Origin: Mameliella sp. MMSF_3455
GTDB lineage: Bacteria; Pseudomonadota; Alphaproteobacteria; Rhodobacterales; Rhodobacteraceae
NCBI RefSeq assembly: GCF_030733205.1
Contig: NZ_JASHJL010000005.1
Span: forward strand, 124,001 to 188,000
Direction of reading: 5' to 3'
DNA length: 64,000 nt
The notes beneath the pieces are model-generated. The model saw nothing but the letters and a program-made list of their open reading frames with translations, was not told where the DNA came from and did no database searches. Made by a program: the position numbers and the translations under genes. Shown piece after piece: positions 1 through 8,399 of the stretch. The stretch's first letter is position 1. The number at the start of each line of letters is the position of its first letter.

Positions 1-508
1 CGCCCCGGGCGAAGTGACCGACCCGATCCCGCTGGACGGCGCCATCGCGCTGTTCCAGATGCGTGACGTTCAGGAAACCGGCTATACCCCGTCCAAGGTC
101 AGCGCCGTGGAATATGCCGCCTACTACATGCCCGGCGGGAGGTCAGCCGAGACGCTTGCCAAGGCGCGCGAGATCATTGGCCGGGTCGACCGCTGCGACG
201 ATCTGTACGGTGTCGCCAAGGGCCAGCCGCCCGAGGTTCTGGAGCGCGGCACTTTGCCGGTCGAGGACTTGCCGACCGACATCGCACTCGAACTGTCCAA
301 GCTGGATCCGGGCGAAGTGTCCACCGCGTTGACCCGTTCGGGCGGCCAGACGCTGGTCTTCCTGATGCTCTGCGGGCGCTCTGCCGAAATCCAGGAAGAC
401 GTGGACCGCTCGCAGATCACGCTGGGCCTGCGCAACCAGCGACTGGCCAAGCTGGCCGACGGCTACCTGTCGCAGCTGCGCGCCGACGCCCTCATCGTCG
501 AGAAATGA
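1..508 (+). CDS. surA: SurA-type periplasmic peptidyl-prolyl isomerase, C-terminal part
   Basis: The frame is already open at base 2 and stops at 508, so about 168 C-terminal residues are visible and the start lies outside the window. SurA is a periplasmic chaperone with parvulin-type prolyl isomerase domains that helps outer-membrane proteins fold. What is seen: the end of one parvulin-like unit (ALFQMRDV) and a second unit containing ERGTLPVEDLP and LDPGEVSTALTRSGG, in the usual layout for this family. The ATGA overlap with pdxA and rsmA following give the common surA-pdxA-rsmA order, which strengthens the call. The signal peptide and N-terminal chaperone domain cannot be checked. Alternative: another parvulin-type foldase. 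Confidence 0.8.
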   Translation, partial: APGEVTDPIPLDGAIALFQMRDVQETGYTPSKVSAVEYAAYYMPGGRSAETLAKAREIIGRVDRCDDLYGVAKGQPPEVLERGTLPVEDLPTDIALELSKLDPGEVSTALTRSGGQTLVFLMLCGRSAEIQEDVDRSQITLGLRNQRLAKLADGYLSQLRADALIVEK

Positions 509-1461
509 GCCGTCCCGTCGCGCTGAGCTGTGGCGAGCCGGCGGGCATTGGTCCGGAACTGGCCGAAGCGGCCTGGGAGGCCCTGGGCAGCGATCTTGCG
601 TTTTTCTGGATCGGCGACCCTGCCCACCTGCCGGGAAAGGTGCCCCATGTGGTGTTGCAGGATCCCGCCGAAGCGGTGACACGCTGCGCCGAGGGCCTGC
701 CGGTCTGGCCGATCGAGATGCCCGGCCCCCGGGTGCCGGGCACGCCGCAGGCCGCTCATGCCACCGGGGTGATCCGGTCCATCGAGGAAGGCGTGCAGCT
801 GGTACAGTCCGGCGCGGCCTCTGCGCTTTGCACGCTGCCCATCCACAAGCAGGCCCTGGCAGAGGGCGCCGGATTTGCCTTTCCCGGCCATACAGAGTTC
901 CTGGCCCATCTGGCGGGCGCCGACGAGGTGGTGATGATGCTGGCCTCTGACCGGCTGCGCGTGGTGCCGGTGACGATCCATATTGCCATCGCCAATGTAC
1001 CCTCTGCCCTGACGCCCGAACTGCTGGAACGCCGCATCCGCATCACTCACGAGTCCCTTGTCACGCAGTTCGGCATCGCCGCGCCGCGGCTGGCCGTGGC
1101 CGGTCTGAACCCCCACGCCGGCGAAGGCGGGCGCATGGGCAAGGAGGACGCCGGACTGATCGCCCCGGTGCTGGACCGGCTGCGCGCTGAGGGCATGGAC
1201 CTGCGCGGCCCGCTGCCCGGCGACACGATGTTCCACGACCGCGCCCGCGCGGGCTATGACGCCGCGATCTGCATGTACCACGACCAGGCGCTGATCCCGA
1301 TCAAGACACTGGATTTCGACGAGGGCGTGAATGTTACCCTGGGGCTGCCCTTCGTGCGCACCTCGCCGGATCATGGCACCGCCTTCGACATCGCGGGCAA
1401 GGGGCTGGCCAACCCGTCCTCGACGCTGGCGGCGCTGCGCATGGCGGCACGGCTGGCATGA
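505..1461 (+). CDS. pdxA: 4-hydroxythreonine-4-phosphate dehydrogenase
   Basis: PdxA oxidises 4-phosphohydroxy-L-threonine with NAD in the DXP-dependent pyridoxal phosphate pathway; its product condenses with deoxyxylulose phosphate via PdxJ. The 318-residue length fits the family. Visible signatures are the N-terminal GEPAGIGPE, the metal-site histidines in FPGHTEFLA and CMYHDQALIPIK, and a C-terminal TSPDHGTAFDIAGKG. The start ATG overlaps the upstream stop (ATGA, 505-508), implying translational coupling with surA. The gene ends 62 bases before rsmA, and that gap holds one copy of the intergenic hairpin element found elsewhere in the window. Confidence 0.95.
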   Translation: MSRPVALSCGEPAGIGPELAEAAWEALGSDLAFFWIGDPAHLPGKVPHVVLQDPAEAVTRCAEGLPVWPIEMPGPRVPGTPQAAHATGVIRSIEEGVQLVQSGAASALCTLPIHKQALAEGAGFAFPGHTEFLAHLAGADEVVMMLASDRLRVVPVTIHIAIANVPSALTPELLERRIRITHESLVTQFGIAAPRLAVAGLNPHAGEGGRMGKEDAGLIAPVLDRLRAEGMDLRGPLPGDTMFHDRARAGYDAAICMYHDQALIPIKTLDFDEGVNVTLGLPFVRTSPDHGTAFDIAGKGLANPSSTLAALRMAARLA

Positions 1462-1462
1462 A

Positions 1463-1520
1463 GAGGGCTTTGCCCTAGGCCTATGGCCTTCACCCCCAGA
1501 GGTATTTGAACAAAGAAGAC
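1463..1520 (+). repeat. Dispersed intergenic element, copy 1 (degenerate)
   Basis: A short hairpin (AGGGC-TTT-GCCCT, 1463-1475) is followed by CCCCCAGAGGTATTTG and AACAAAGAAGA. The same order (hairpin, C-run, GAGGTATTT, AAAGAA) recurs at 6995, 8298, 49562, 51353 and 60440. This copy runs up to the rsmA start, so its AAAGAAGA could act as part of the ribosome binding region. Confidence 0.6.
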
Positions 1521-1523
1521 GCC

Positions 1524-2366
1524 ATGAGCCGCATCGACGACCTTCCCCCCTTGCGCGAGGTGATCGCGCAGCACCAGCTTTCGGCGCGCAAATCGCTGGG
1601 GCAGAACTTTCTGTTGGACCTGAACCTGACGGCGCGGATCGCCCGGGTTGCGGGCGACCTGAGCGAAACCGACGTTCTGGAGGTTGGCCCCGGCCCCGGC
1701 GGGTTGACCCGCGGGCTGCTGGCCGAGGGCGCGCGCAAGGTGCTGGCGGTGGAAAAGGACGCGCGCTGTCTGCCCGTTCTGGAAGAGATCGCCGCGGCCT
1801 ATCCCGACCGATTGGAGGTGATCGAGGGCGACGCGCTGGAGATCGACCCCGCAACGCATCTGGCCGCGCCCTACGCGATTTGCGCCAACCTGCCCTACAA
1901 CGTCGGTACGGAACTCCTGGTGCGCTGGCTGACCCCCCGTGACTGGCCGCCGGCCTGGAAATCGCTGACGCTGATGTTCCAGAAGGAAGTCGCCGAACGC
2001 ATCGTGGCAGAACCCGGGTCCAAGGCCTATGGCCGTCTGGCCCTGCTGGCGCAATGGCGTTGTGATGCGCGCATCGCACTGACGTTGCCGCCGGGGGCCT
2101 TTACGCCACCGCCCAAGGTCAGCTCTGCCGTGGTGCATCTGACCGCCCTGCCCGCGCCGCGATACGAAGCGGATGCAAAAGTCCTGGAACGGGTGGTGGC
2201 GGCGGCTTTCAACCAGCGGCGCAAGATGCTGCGCGCGGCCCTGAAAGGTCTGTCACCGCAGATCGAGGATCACCTGGCCGCGGCCGGGATCCCGCCCACG
2301 GAACGCGCCGAGCGCGTTCCGCTGGAGGCCTTCTGCGCACTGGCCCGCAGCCTCGCCGCGGACTGA
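1524..2366 (+). CDS. rsmA: 16S rRNA (adenine1518/1519-N6)-dimethyltransferase
   Basis: RsmA (KsgA) dimethylates two adjacent adenines near the 3' end of 16S rRNA late in 30S assembly, using S-adenosylmethionine. The 280-residue protein shows the N-terminal [10 protein letters not shown] signature, SAM motif [15 protein letters not shown], the catalytic NLPYNVGT motif and the C-terminal [13 protein letters not shown] block. ATG 1524 is chosen because the protein then begins [10 protein letters not shown] like relatives; the frame could also start at TTG 1506, but that lies inside the intergenic element. It is last in the surA-pdxA-rsmA set and converges on the next gene with only 21 bases between stops. 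Confidence 0.94.
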   Translation: MSRIDDLPPLREVIAQHQLSARKSLGQNFLLDLNLTARIARVAGDLSETDVLEVGPGPGGLTRGLLAEGARKVLAVEKDARCLPVLEEIAAAYPDRLEVIEGDALEIDPATHLAAPYAICANLPYNVGTELLVRWLTPRDWPPAWKSLTLMFQKEVAERIVAEPGSKAYGRLALLAQWRCDARIALTLPPGAFTPPPKVSSAVVHLTALPAPRYEADAKVLERVVAAAFNQRRKMLRAALKGLSPQIEDHLAAAGIPPTERAERVPLEAFCALARSLAAD

Positions 2367-2387
2367 GCGCCCCCCCCGGCGCCGATC

Positions 2388-3167
2388 TTATTCGGCGGCG
2401 TCCGGGGTCGAGCTGTCGCCTTCTGCCGGGGTGCTTGCGGCGGGCGCCTCTTCGGCCTCTGCGGCCTTCGGCTCGGGCTTTTTGCGGGGTTTGCGCGGGG
2501 CGCGCGGTTTCTTGGGCTTTTCCTCTGCCTTGGCCGGGGCCTCGGCAGCGGGAGCGGCCTCTTCCGGCGCCTTTTCGGCATCGGCTTCCTTGACGGTCTC
2601 CTTCGCCGCAGCCTTCACCTCGGGCTGAGCCTCGGCGCGCGACTCGGGGGTGTCGACCAGGCCCGGCCCGTCATCCTCGGCCCCGAAATCGACCACGTCA
2701 GCGCCCATCGCGGCGGTTTCGGGCTGTTGCCGGGGGGGGCGTTCCTTGCGGGCGGGCTTGTCGGCCTTTTCAGGCTTGTCCGCGCGCTCGGGCTTGTCTG
2801 CCTTCTCGGGGCGGTCGCTCTTTTCGGCCTCGCCCCCGTCGCGCTGCTGGCGATCCCGGTCGCGTTGCGCCTGGCGTTCGCGGTTTTCCCGTTCCTGCTG
2901 TTCGCGGCGCTGTTCCTGTTCGCGCTGCGCCTCTCCCAACATCCGAAGGTAATGTTCCGCGTGCTGCTGAAAGTTCTCGGTGGCCACGCGGTCGTTGCCA
3001 AGCGCGGCGTCACGGGCCAATTGATTGTACTTGTCTATGATCTGCTGCGGCGTACCGCGCACCTTGCCCTCGGGGCCGTTGCTGTCGAACACACGGTTGA
3101 CGACGTTGCCCAGCGAGTTGCGGTTGCGGTTGTTCTTGTTCCGCGAGCGGGATTTGGAAGAACGCAT
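2388..3167 (-). CDS. DUF4167 domain-containing protein
   Basis: A 259-residue protein of unknown function common in alphaproteobacteria. The N-terminal 90 or so residues form the DUF4167 region: a basic RSSKSRSRNKNNRNRN start, then VFDSNGPEGKVRGTPQQII and AENYLRMLG-like helices (here QQHAEHYLRMLGEA). The rest is highly charged and low in complexity: an Arg/Gln/Glu-rich predicted coiled coil, KADKPE-type tandem repeats, then an Ala/Pro/Lys-rich tail ending in an acidic stretch. The composition suggests a disordered, possibly nucleic-acid-associated protein; this is inference. It sits downstream of prmC-prfA on the same strand, a common neighbourhood for this family. Confidence 0.85.
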   Translation of the reverse strand: MRSSKSRSRNKNNRNRNSLGNVVNRVFDSNGPEGKVRGTPQQIIDKYNQLARDAALGNDRVATENFQQHAEHYLRMLGEAQREQEQRREQQERENRERQAQRDRDRQQRDGGEAEKSDRPEKADKPERADKPEKADKPARKERPPRQQPETAAMGADVVDFGAEDDGPGLVDTPESRAEAQPEVKAAAKETVKEADAEKAPEEAAPAAEAPAKAEEKPKKPRAPRKPRKKPEPKAAEAEEAPAASTPAEGDSSTPDAAE

Positions 3168-3379
3168 GTTGTCTGGTTTCCAGCCTTATTTCGACGGCTT
3201 GGTGACAGGGTACGGCGCTTCCTGCGCCAATCCGGTAGGGTCACCTTCATGTTGGCTTGTCGTTGATCGGGATTGGCGGAAGGCCATTCGACTGATCAAC
3301 TGTACATGAATATGCATATGGCCCGCGCAGAGACAAGTCAAAATGCCGAAAAACCGTCATATCAGGCAGGAAAATGTCC

Positions 3380-4228
3380 TTATGCCGGGCTGCGTGTCCC
3401 CAGCACCACCCTGTCGCGCCCCGCAAGGTCCGGGATCACCCGCACGCCGCGCAGACCGGCCTGCGTGAACAGTTTGGACACGGCCATGCCCTGGGCCGCG
3501 CCGATTTCCACGATCAACCGCCCGCCGGGGGCCAGCACGCCGTTCAATCCCGCCAGGATGGCGCGATAGGCGCTCAGCCCGTCGCCCTCGTCGGTCAGGG
3601 CCAGGCGCGGCTCGTGTTCGCGCACCTCGGGGGCGAGAAAGGGCATCTCGTTGACCGCGATATAGGGCGGGTTCGACACCACCAGGTCGAACTCGCCGTC
3701 TTCTGGTGTCAGCGGTTCGTACCAGCTGCCTTCGCGCAGATCCGCCCGCGCCTCCAGCCCCAGCGCATTGCGGTTCCAGAAGGCCACGTTCAGCGCCGCC
3801 GGGCTGAGATCCGTGCCCAGGCCCACCGCGCCTTCGCGTTCGTTCAGCAGCGTCAGCAGGATGCAGCCGGATCCGGTGCCAAGGTCCAGAACCGTGGCGA
3901 AAGGTTCGGTCAGGGCCACCTCGATCAGGGTTTCCGTCTCGGGCCGCGGGTCCAGCGCCTCGGGCGTGACCAGGAAATCGCGTCCGTAGAAGGCGCGGCG
4001 CCCGACCAGATGGCTGACCGGCACACGGTCGGCGCGGCGCTCGACCAGGGTCAGGAACACCGCCTCCAGTTCCGGTTCGACCGGTTCGGGCAGGAACAGC
4101 GTCAGCCGCCCCGGCGGCACCTTGAGCACATGCGCCATCAGCCGCCGGGCGTCGCGGCCCGGGTCGGGCACCTCTGCCGCAACCAGTCGCGCCGTGGCGC
4201 GTGCCAGAAGATCGGACCCGCGCGCCAT
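3380..4228 (-). CDS. prmC: Peptide chain release factor N5-glutamine methyltransferase
   Basis: PrmC methylates the glutamine of the GGQ motif in release factors RF1 and RF2, improving translation termination. Seen: SAM motif VLDLGTGSGCILLTLL, the catalytic VSNPPYIAVNE motif, and an N-terminal helical region (RRLMAHVLKVPPGRL). The start at 4228 (MARGSDLLARA) is chosen because the longer frame from 4270 would run into prfA; with ATG 4228 the gap to the prfA stop is 4 bases. It therefore sits in a prfA-prmC operon, placing the enzyme beside its own substrate gene. Length (282 residues) is normal. Confidence 0.94.
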   Translation of the reverse strand: MARGSDLLARATARLVAAEVPDPGRDARRLMAHVLKVPPGRLTLFLPEPVEPELEAVFLTLVERRADRVPVSHLVGRRAFYGRDFLVTPEALDPRPETETLIEVALTEPFATVLDLGTGSGCILLTLLNEREGAVGLGTDLSPAALNVAFWNRNALGLEARADLREGSWYEPLTPEDGEFDLVVSNPPYIAVNEMPFLAPEVREHEPRLALTDEGDGLSAYRAILAGLNGVLAPGGRLIVEIGAAQGMAVSKLFTQAGLRGVRVIPDLAGRDRVVLGTRSPA

Positions 4229-4232
4229 CGCC

Positions 4233-5282
4233 TCAGGCCTCCATCTCGGCCAGTTGCGCGGCCTGGGCATGGGCGGTCAGCGCATCGACGATCTCATCGA
4301 GATCACCTGCCATCACCTGTTCGAGCCGATAAAGCGTCAGGCCGATGCGGTGATCGGTCAGACGGCCCTGCGGGAAATTGTAGGTGCGGATGCGTTCACT
4401 GCGGTCGCCCGATCCTACCTGCGCCTTGCGGTCGGCAGAGCGTTCCGCGTCGGCTTGCTGGCGCTGCTGGTCGAACAGCCGCGCGCGCAGCACCTGCATC
4501 GCGATCTCGCGGTTGCGGTGCTGGCTTTTCTCGGAACTCGTGACCACGATCCCGGTCGGAATATGGGTGATGCGCACCGCCGAATCCGTGGTGTTGACGT
4601 GTTGGCCGCCCGCGCCCGACGACCGCATGGTGTCGATCCGCAGGTCGTTCGGATCGATCCGGATGTCGACCTCTTCGGCCTCTGGCAGCACCGCAACAGT
4701 GGCCGCAGAGGTGTGGATGCGGCCACCGGATTCCGTTTCCGGCACGCGCTGAACGCGGTGCACGCCGCTTTCGTATTTCAGCCGGGCAAAGACACCCTCT
4801 CCCGCGATCCGCACCACGAGTTCGCGCACGCCGCCCAGTTCCGAGAGCTGTTCCTCGACCACCTCCCAGCGCCAGCCCTTGGCCTCGGCATAGCGCTGGT
4901 ACATGCGGGCCAGGTCGCCCGCAAACAGCGCCGCCTCATCGCCGCCGGTGCCCGGGCGAATCTCCAGCATGGCAGGTCGCGCATCGGCCGCATCGCGCGG
5001 CAAGAGCGCCAGCTGCACCGCGTGCTCTGCCTCGGGCAGGCGCGCGCGCAGCTCCGGCAGTTCTTCTTCGGCCAGGGCCTTCATCTCGGGGTCGTCCAGC
5101 AGCGCCTCGGCCTCGGCGATCTCGGCCACCAGCCGCTCCCACTCGGCGATCTGGCCCACCACGGGGCGCAGTTCGGCATATTCCCGGCCCAGCGCGGCAA
5201 TATCGCCTTCGCCCGCCGACATGCGGGCCTCGACGTATTCCAGCCGTTCCTTGATCTGTTGGAGTCTCTCTGTCGGGATCAT
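4233..5282 (-). CDS. prfA: Peptide chain release factor 1
   Basis: RF1 recognises UAA and UAG and triggers peptide release on the ribosome. The GGQ loop is visible in [18 protein letters not shown], followed by the family sequence [18 protein letters not shown], and the N-terminal helical domain and [15 protein letters not shown] near the C terminus are typical. ATG 5282 gives [20 protein letters not shown], matching the usual RF1 start; an in-frame ATG at 5300 would add six residues. First gene of a prfA-prmC pair with a 4-base gap. Confidence 0.95.
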   Translation of the reverse strand: MIPTERLQQIKERLEYVEARMSAGEGDIAALGREYAELRPVVGQIAEWERLVAEIAEAEALLDDPEMKALAEEELPELRARLPEAEHAVQLALLPRDAADARPAMLEIRPGTGGDEAALFAGDLARMYQRYAEAKGWRWEVVEEQLSELGGVRELVVRIAGEGVFARLKYESGVHRVQRVPETESGGRIHTSAATVAVLPEAEEVDIRIDPNDLRIDTMRSSGAGGQHVNTTDSAVRITHIPTGIVVTSSEKSQHRNREIAMQVLRARLFDQQRQQADAERSADRKAQVGSGDRSERIRTYNFPQGRLTDHRIGLTLYRLEQVMAGDLDEIVDALTAHAQAAQLAEMEA

Positions 5283-5493
5283 CCGGGATGCATTGCCCAT
5301 CCCGCGAGGGCCGTCAAGACGCCCTGAACACCCACCCGCAGGGCCGGTTCGCCAACGTCCCCCTTCACATATGCCGAAATGAGGCGAAGGGGACCGGTCC
5401 GCAAAGGGTCCAAATCCTCGGCTGGCTTATGCGGGACGGTGGGCGGGGCGACGTTCCGGCAACGCCGGGACAAGCGCCGTCCGACGGACCGCC

Positions 5494-5907
5494 TCACTCC
5501 GTTCCGCGGCCCAAGCGATCCAGCCAGTCATCCACCCGCGCCCGGTTCACGCCCAGGTCCGACTGGCCAAAGCGCGCCCGCGCCCACAATTCCAGGACCT
5601 CGCCGTTCTGGCGCACGGTGGTGTAATCCGGGAAGCCCATCCACAAGGAACGCGTGATATAGGTGATCTGCCCTTCGGCGACACTGCCGGCCAGGATTTC
5701 TGTCCGGGGCGTTTCAAGGATGATCGCGTGCAGACGGGCAAAACCGTCCTCGCCCGCCGCGATACGACGGCGCACACCGGCGGCAAGGTCCTGATCCGCG
5801 GTAACCTGCGGATCGACGTGCCAGACCGCCGGGTCCGAAGGCGCAAGGCGGATCCAGGCCAGCCCGCCCAGGATCACAAGCAATAGGATGAGGAATACCA
5901 AGCGCAC
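5494..5907 (-). CDS. DUF1499 domain-containing membrane-anchored protein
   Basis: A 137-residue protein with one N-terminal hydrophobic segment (about residues 3-20, LVFLILLLVILGGLAWI) that is either a membrane anchor or an uncleaved signal. The remainder matches DUF1499: TPRTEILAGSVAEG, ITYITRSLWMGFPDYTTV, and near the end ARARFGQSDLGVNRARVD. The family is widespread in alphaproteobacteria and its function is unknown. The gene stands alone: 211 bases separate it from prfA and about 90 from agmatinase. Confidence 0.85.
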   Translation of the reverse strand: MRLVFLILLLVILGGLAWIRLAPSDPAVWHVDPQVTADQDLAAGVRRRIAAGEDGFARLHAIILETPRTEILAGSVAEGQITYITRSLWMGFPDYTTVRQNGEVLELWARARFGQSDLGVNRARVDDWLDRLGRGTE

Positions 5908-6000
5908 CTGCTGTCTCTATCTCCGGATTAAGCCCTGGCAGAGGGCATGCCATGCCCCCGCCCGATTCTGAAAGCCAAGGTTTCGCAACAGCCTGTCACT

Positions 6001-6966
6001 TCACCGTGCCCGCCGGGTCCAGCCCCAGAGGCACAGCAGTTCCATGCCGACATGCGCCGCCGCCACCGCCGTCGCCCCGGTGGTGTCGAAAGGCGGCGAG
6101 ACCTCGACCACGTCACCGCCCTTGAGGTCGATGCCGGCAAGGTGACGCAGGATCACGGCCGCCTGGTGGCTGCTCAGCCCGCCCCAGACCGGCGTGCCGG
6201 TGCCGGGCGCAAAGGCCGGATCCAGCGCGTCGATATCGAAAGTGATGTAACAGGGCTGCGCCCCAACGATCTCATGCACCCGCTCGGCGATCCGTTCGGG
6301 CCCGTCCCGGTGCACTTGCCGCGCATCGAGGATGTTGAAGCCGATGGTGTCCGGATTGTCGGTGCGAATGCCGATCTGGACCGAACGCTCTGGCACCACG
6401 ATTCCCTCTTTCGCGGCCTTGTACATGAATGTCCCGTGGTCGACCCGCGCGGCATCGTCATCGGCCCAGGTGTCCGTATGAGCATCGAACTGGATCACGC
6501 TCAACGGCCCGTGTTTCTCGGCATGGGCGCGCAGGCAGCCATGCGTGACCGAGTGATCCCCGCCCAGAACGACACAGGCCGCCCCCGCGTCCAGGATGCC
6601 GCCCACATGCTGCGCGATCCTTCCCGGCACCTCCGAGGGCATGGCATAGTCAAAGGCCATGTCGCCGTAATCTGCGATGGCGAATTCCGACAGCACGTCG
6701 TAGCCCCAGCCGTAGGGCGCATCGCAGGGTTGCAGCAGCGAGGCCTCACGGATCGCGCGCGGCCCCAGCCGCGTGCCGGGCCGGTTGGTCACCGCCTGGT
6801 CGAAAGGCAGGCCCGTCACGGCGATGTCCACCCCCGCCAGGTCCTTGGTGTACTTGCGCCTCAGGAAGGAAGGCGCCCCGGCAAAGACATTTTCGAAAGA
6901 CGGTCCCTTGAGGTCCTCACGGGTAAAGGCGTGGTCGATCTGGCGCTTGGCGTCTTCAAGGCTCAT
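6001..6966 (-). CDS. speB: Agmatinase (ureohydrolase family)
   Basis: Agmatinase hydrolyses agmatine to putrescine and urea. The manganese ligands of the arginase/agmatinase fold are all visible: GGDHSVT, FDAHTDTW and TFDIDALDPAFAPGTG. Start ATG 6966 (MSLEDAKRQIDHAF) has AGGA 8-11 bases upstream; the longer frame to 7029 has no such support and enters an intergenic repeat. The 321-residue length is normal. Two M20 amidohydrolases follow upstream on the same strand. Homospermidine synthase is encoded 12 kb away and would use the putrescine produced here; that link is inference. Some members act on guanidinobutyrate instead, so the substrate is not certain. Confidence 0.9.
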   Translation of the reverse strand: MSLEDAKRQIDHAFTREDLKGPSFENVFAGAPSFLRRKYTKDLAGVDIAVTGLPFDQAVTNRPGTRLGPRAIREASLLQPCDAPYGWGYDVLSEFAIADYGDMAFDYAMPSEVPGRIAQHVGGILDAGAACVVLGGDHSVTHGCLRAHAEKHGPLSVIQFDAHTDTWADDDAARVDHGTFMYKAAKEGIVVPERSVQIGIRTDNPDTIGFNILDARQVHRDGPERIAERVHEIVGAQPCYITFDIDALDPAFAPGTGTPVWGGLSSHQAAVILRHLAGIDLKGGDVVEVSPPFDTTGATAVAAAHVGMELLCLWGWTRRAR

Positions 6967-6994
6967 GCGATTGGTCCTGTTGATGGCGGGGCAA

Positions 6995-7062
6995 GGGGGC
7001 GCTGCCCCCTCTGCGCGCGCGGCGCGCATTCACCCCCGGAGGTATTTTCGGCCCAAAGAAAC
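6995..7062 (+). repeat. Dispersed intergenic element, copy 2
   Basis: A GC hairpin (GGGGGC-GCT-GCCCCC, about 6995-7010) is followed by CACCCCCGGAGGTATTTTCG (7031-7050) and GCCCAAAGAAACACGC. It fills the gap between agmatinase and the first M20 amidohydrolase and lies antisense to both genes. The core is almost identical to copies at 51374-51401 and 49562-49590 (reverse). Confidence 0.75.
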
Positions 7063-7070
7063 ACGCAGGT

Positions 7071-8234
7071 TCAAGCCAGCGGCAAGGCCTTTTCCACGAG
7101 GCGGGCGAAAAAGCTGGCCCCCACCGGCGCGACCTGGTCGTTGAAATCGTACTTCGGGTGGTGGCAGACCGGCGTGTCGCCCTGGCCCAGGAAGAGATAG
7201 GCGCCGGGCCGGGCCTCCAGCATGTAGGAGAAATCCTCACCCGGCATGATCGGCGGCGCGTCCAGGTCGACGGCTTCGGCGCCGACGACCTCGCGCGCGA
7301 CCCCGGCCGCGAACTCTGCCTGCTCGGGATGGTTGATCGTCGGCGGGTAGCCTTCGATGTAGTCCAGTTCGGCGCTCATGCCGAAGCTCCTGGCCTGGAA
7401 CTCGGCGATCTCGGCCATGCGGGTCTTGACCACGGCCTGCACATCCTTGTCGAAATAGCGCACGGTGCCGTTGAGCATGGCGGTTTCGGGCACGATGTTC
7501 ATGGCACTTCCGGTGTGGATCTGCGTGACGCTGACCACCAGCCGGTCCAGCGCGTCCACATTGCGGCTGACGATGGTCTGAAGCGCCTGCACCATCGAGG
7601 CGGCACAGACCACCGGGTCGCGGGTCTGGAAGGGCATGGCACCATGCCCGCCCTGTCCGGTGATCCTGATCGTGAATTCATCCACGCCCGCCAGCAGGGC
7701 ACCGCGATTGGTGTGCATGTGCCCCACCGCTCCGCCGGGCATGTTATGGATACCATAGACCTCTTCGATGCCGAACCGGTCCATCATGCCCTCTTCGACC
7801 ATGATGCGCCCGCCGCCCTCGTTTTCCTCGGCCGGCTGGAAGATCAGTGCCACCTTGCCCGAAAAATTGCGCGTCTCGGCCAGGTATTTCGCCGCGCCCA
7901 GCAGCATGGTCGTATGCCCGTCATGACCGCAGGTATGGGCCATGCCCGGCACCCTGGAGGCATGCTCGGCGCCCGAGAGATCCTCCATCGGCAGGGCGTC
8001 CATGTCCGCGCGCAGCCCGATGGTGCGCCCCGGCTCCTGCCCCTCGATGATGGCGACGACGCCAGTGCGCGCGATGCCGGTGTGGATCTCGGAAATCCCG
8101 AAGCCCTTGAGCTTCTCCACCACGAACTCCGCCGTTTTGAAACAGTCCAGTCCCAGTTCCGGGTGCTGGTGCAGGTGACGCCGCCAGGCGGTCATCTCGG
8201 GTTCGAGTGCGGCAATCGAATTGACGATGGGCAT
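7071..8234 (-). CDS. M20 family amidohydrolase (hippurate hydrolase-like)
   Basis: A zinc-dependent M20 amidohydrolase of the HipO/aminoacylase group, removing acyl groups from N-acylated amino acids or related amides. Metal-site motifs are visible: MAHTCGHDGHTTMLLGAA, the catalytic Glu region AEENEGGGRIMVEEG, and MPGEDFSYMLEARPG near the C terminus; the dimerisation domain carries TGQGGHGAMP. ATG 8234 is chosen because AGGAG lies 8 bases upstream; the frame extends to 8279 without support. Length is 387 residues. It is clearly related to the next gene upstream (same motifs in the same order), so the two arose by duplication. The substrate cannot be told from sequence. Confidence 0.88.
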   Translation of the reverse strand: MPIVNSIAALEPEMTAWRRHLHQHPELGLDCFKTAEFVVEKLKGFGISEIHTGIARTGVVAIIEGQEPGRTIGLRADMDALPMEDLSGAEHASRVPGMAHTCGHDGHTTMLLGAAKYLAETRNFSGKVALIFQPAEENEGGGRIMVEEGMMDRFGIEEVYGIHNMPGGAVGHMHTNRGALLAGVDEFTIRITGQGGHGAMPFQTRDPVVCAASMVQALQTIVSRNVDALDRLVVSVTQIHTGSAMNIVPETAMLNGTVRYFDKDVQAVVKTRMAEIAEFQARSFGMSAELDYIEGYPPTINHPEQAEFAAGVAREVVGAEAVDLDAPPIMPGEDFSYMLEARPGAYLFLGQGDTPVCHHPKYDFNDQVAPVGASFFARLVEKALPLA

Positions 8235-8297
8235 GGGCGGGTCTCCTTTGGGCCGCAGACTGCCCGCTTGGCGCGGCATTGAAAAGGGGCAGGACGG

Positions 8298-8399
8298 CGC
8301 AGGGTTTGCCCGAATTGAAAATGAGTATTTTTCGAGAGAAGAAGCCGAAGGAACGCGCCTTGTTTCTTCTCTCTGAAAATACTCGAAATGGCGCAGGGT
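8298..8399. repeat. Inverted pair of dispersed intergenic elements, copies 3a and 3b
   Basis: The plus strand carries GAGTATTTTTCGAGAGAAGA (8323-8342) and then the near-reverse-complement TTCTTCTCTCTGAAAATACT (8363-8382). Each is flanked on its outer side by GCGCAGGGTTT. The two arms could pair into a long hairpin in RNA or single-stranded DNA. The pair sits exactly between the two M20 paralogues. Confidence 0.65.

Noticed and set aside
463-2079. Long minus-strand open frame (538 codons) opposite pdxA and rsmA
   Set aside because: It lies antisense to two well-supported genes, is rich in Arg, Pro and Gly, and has no motif. High GC content commonly creates such shadow frames.
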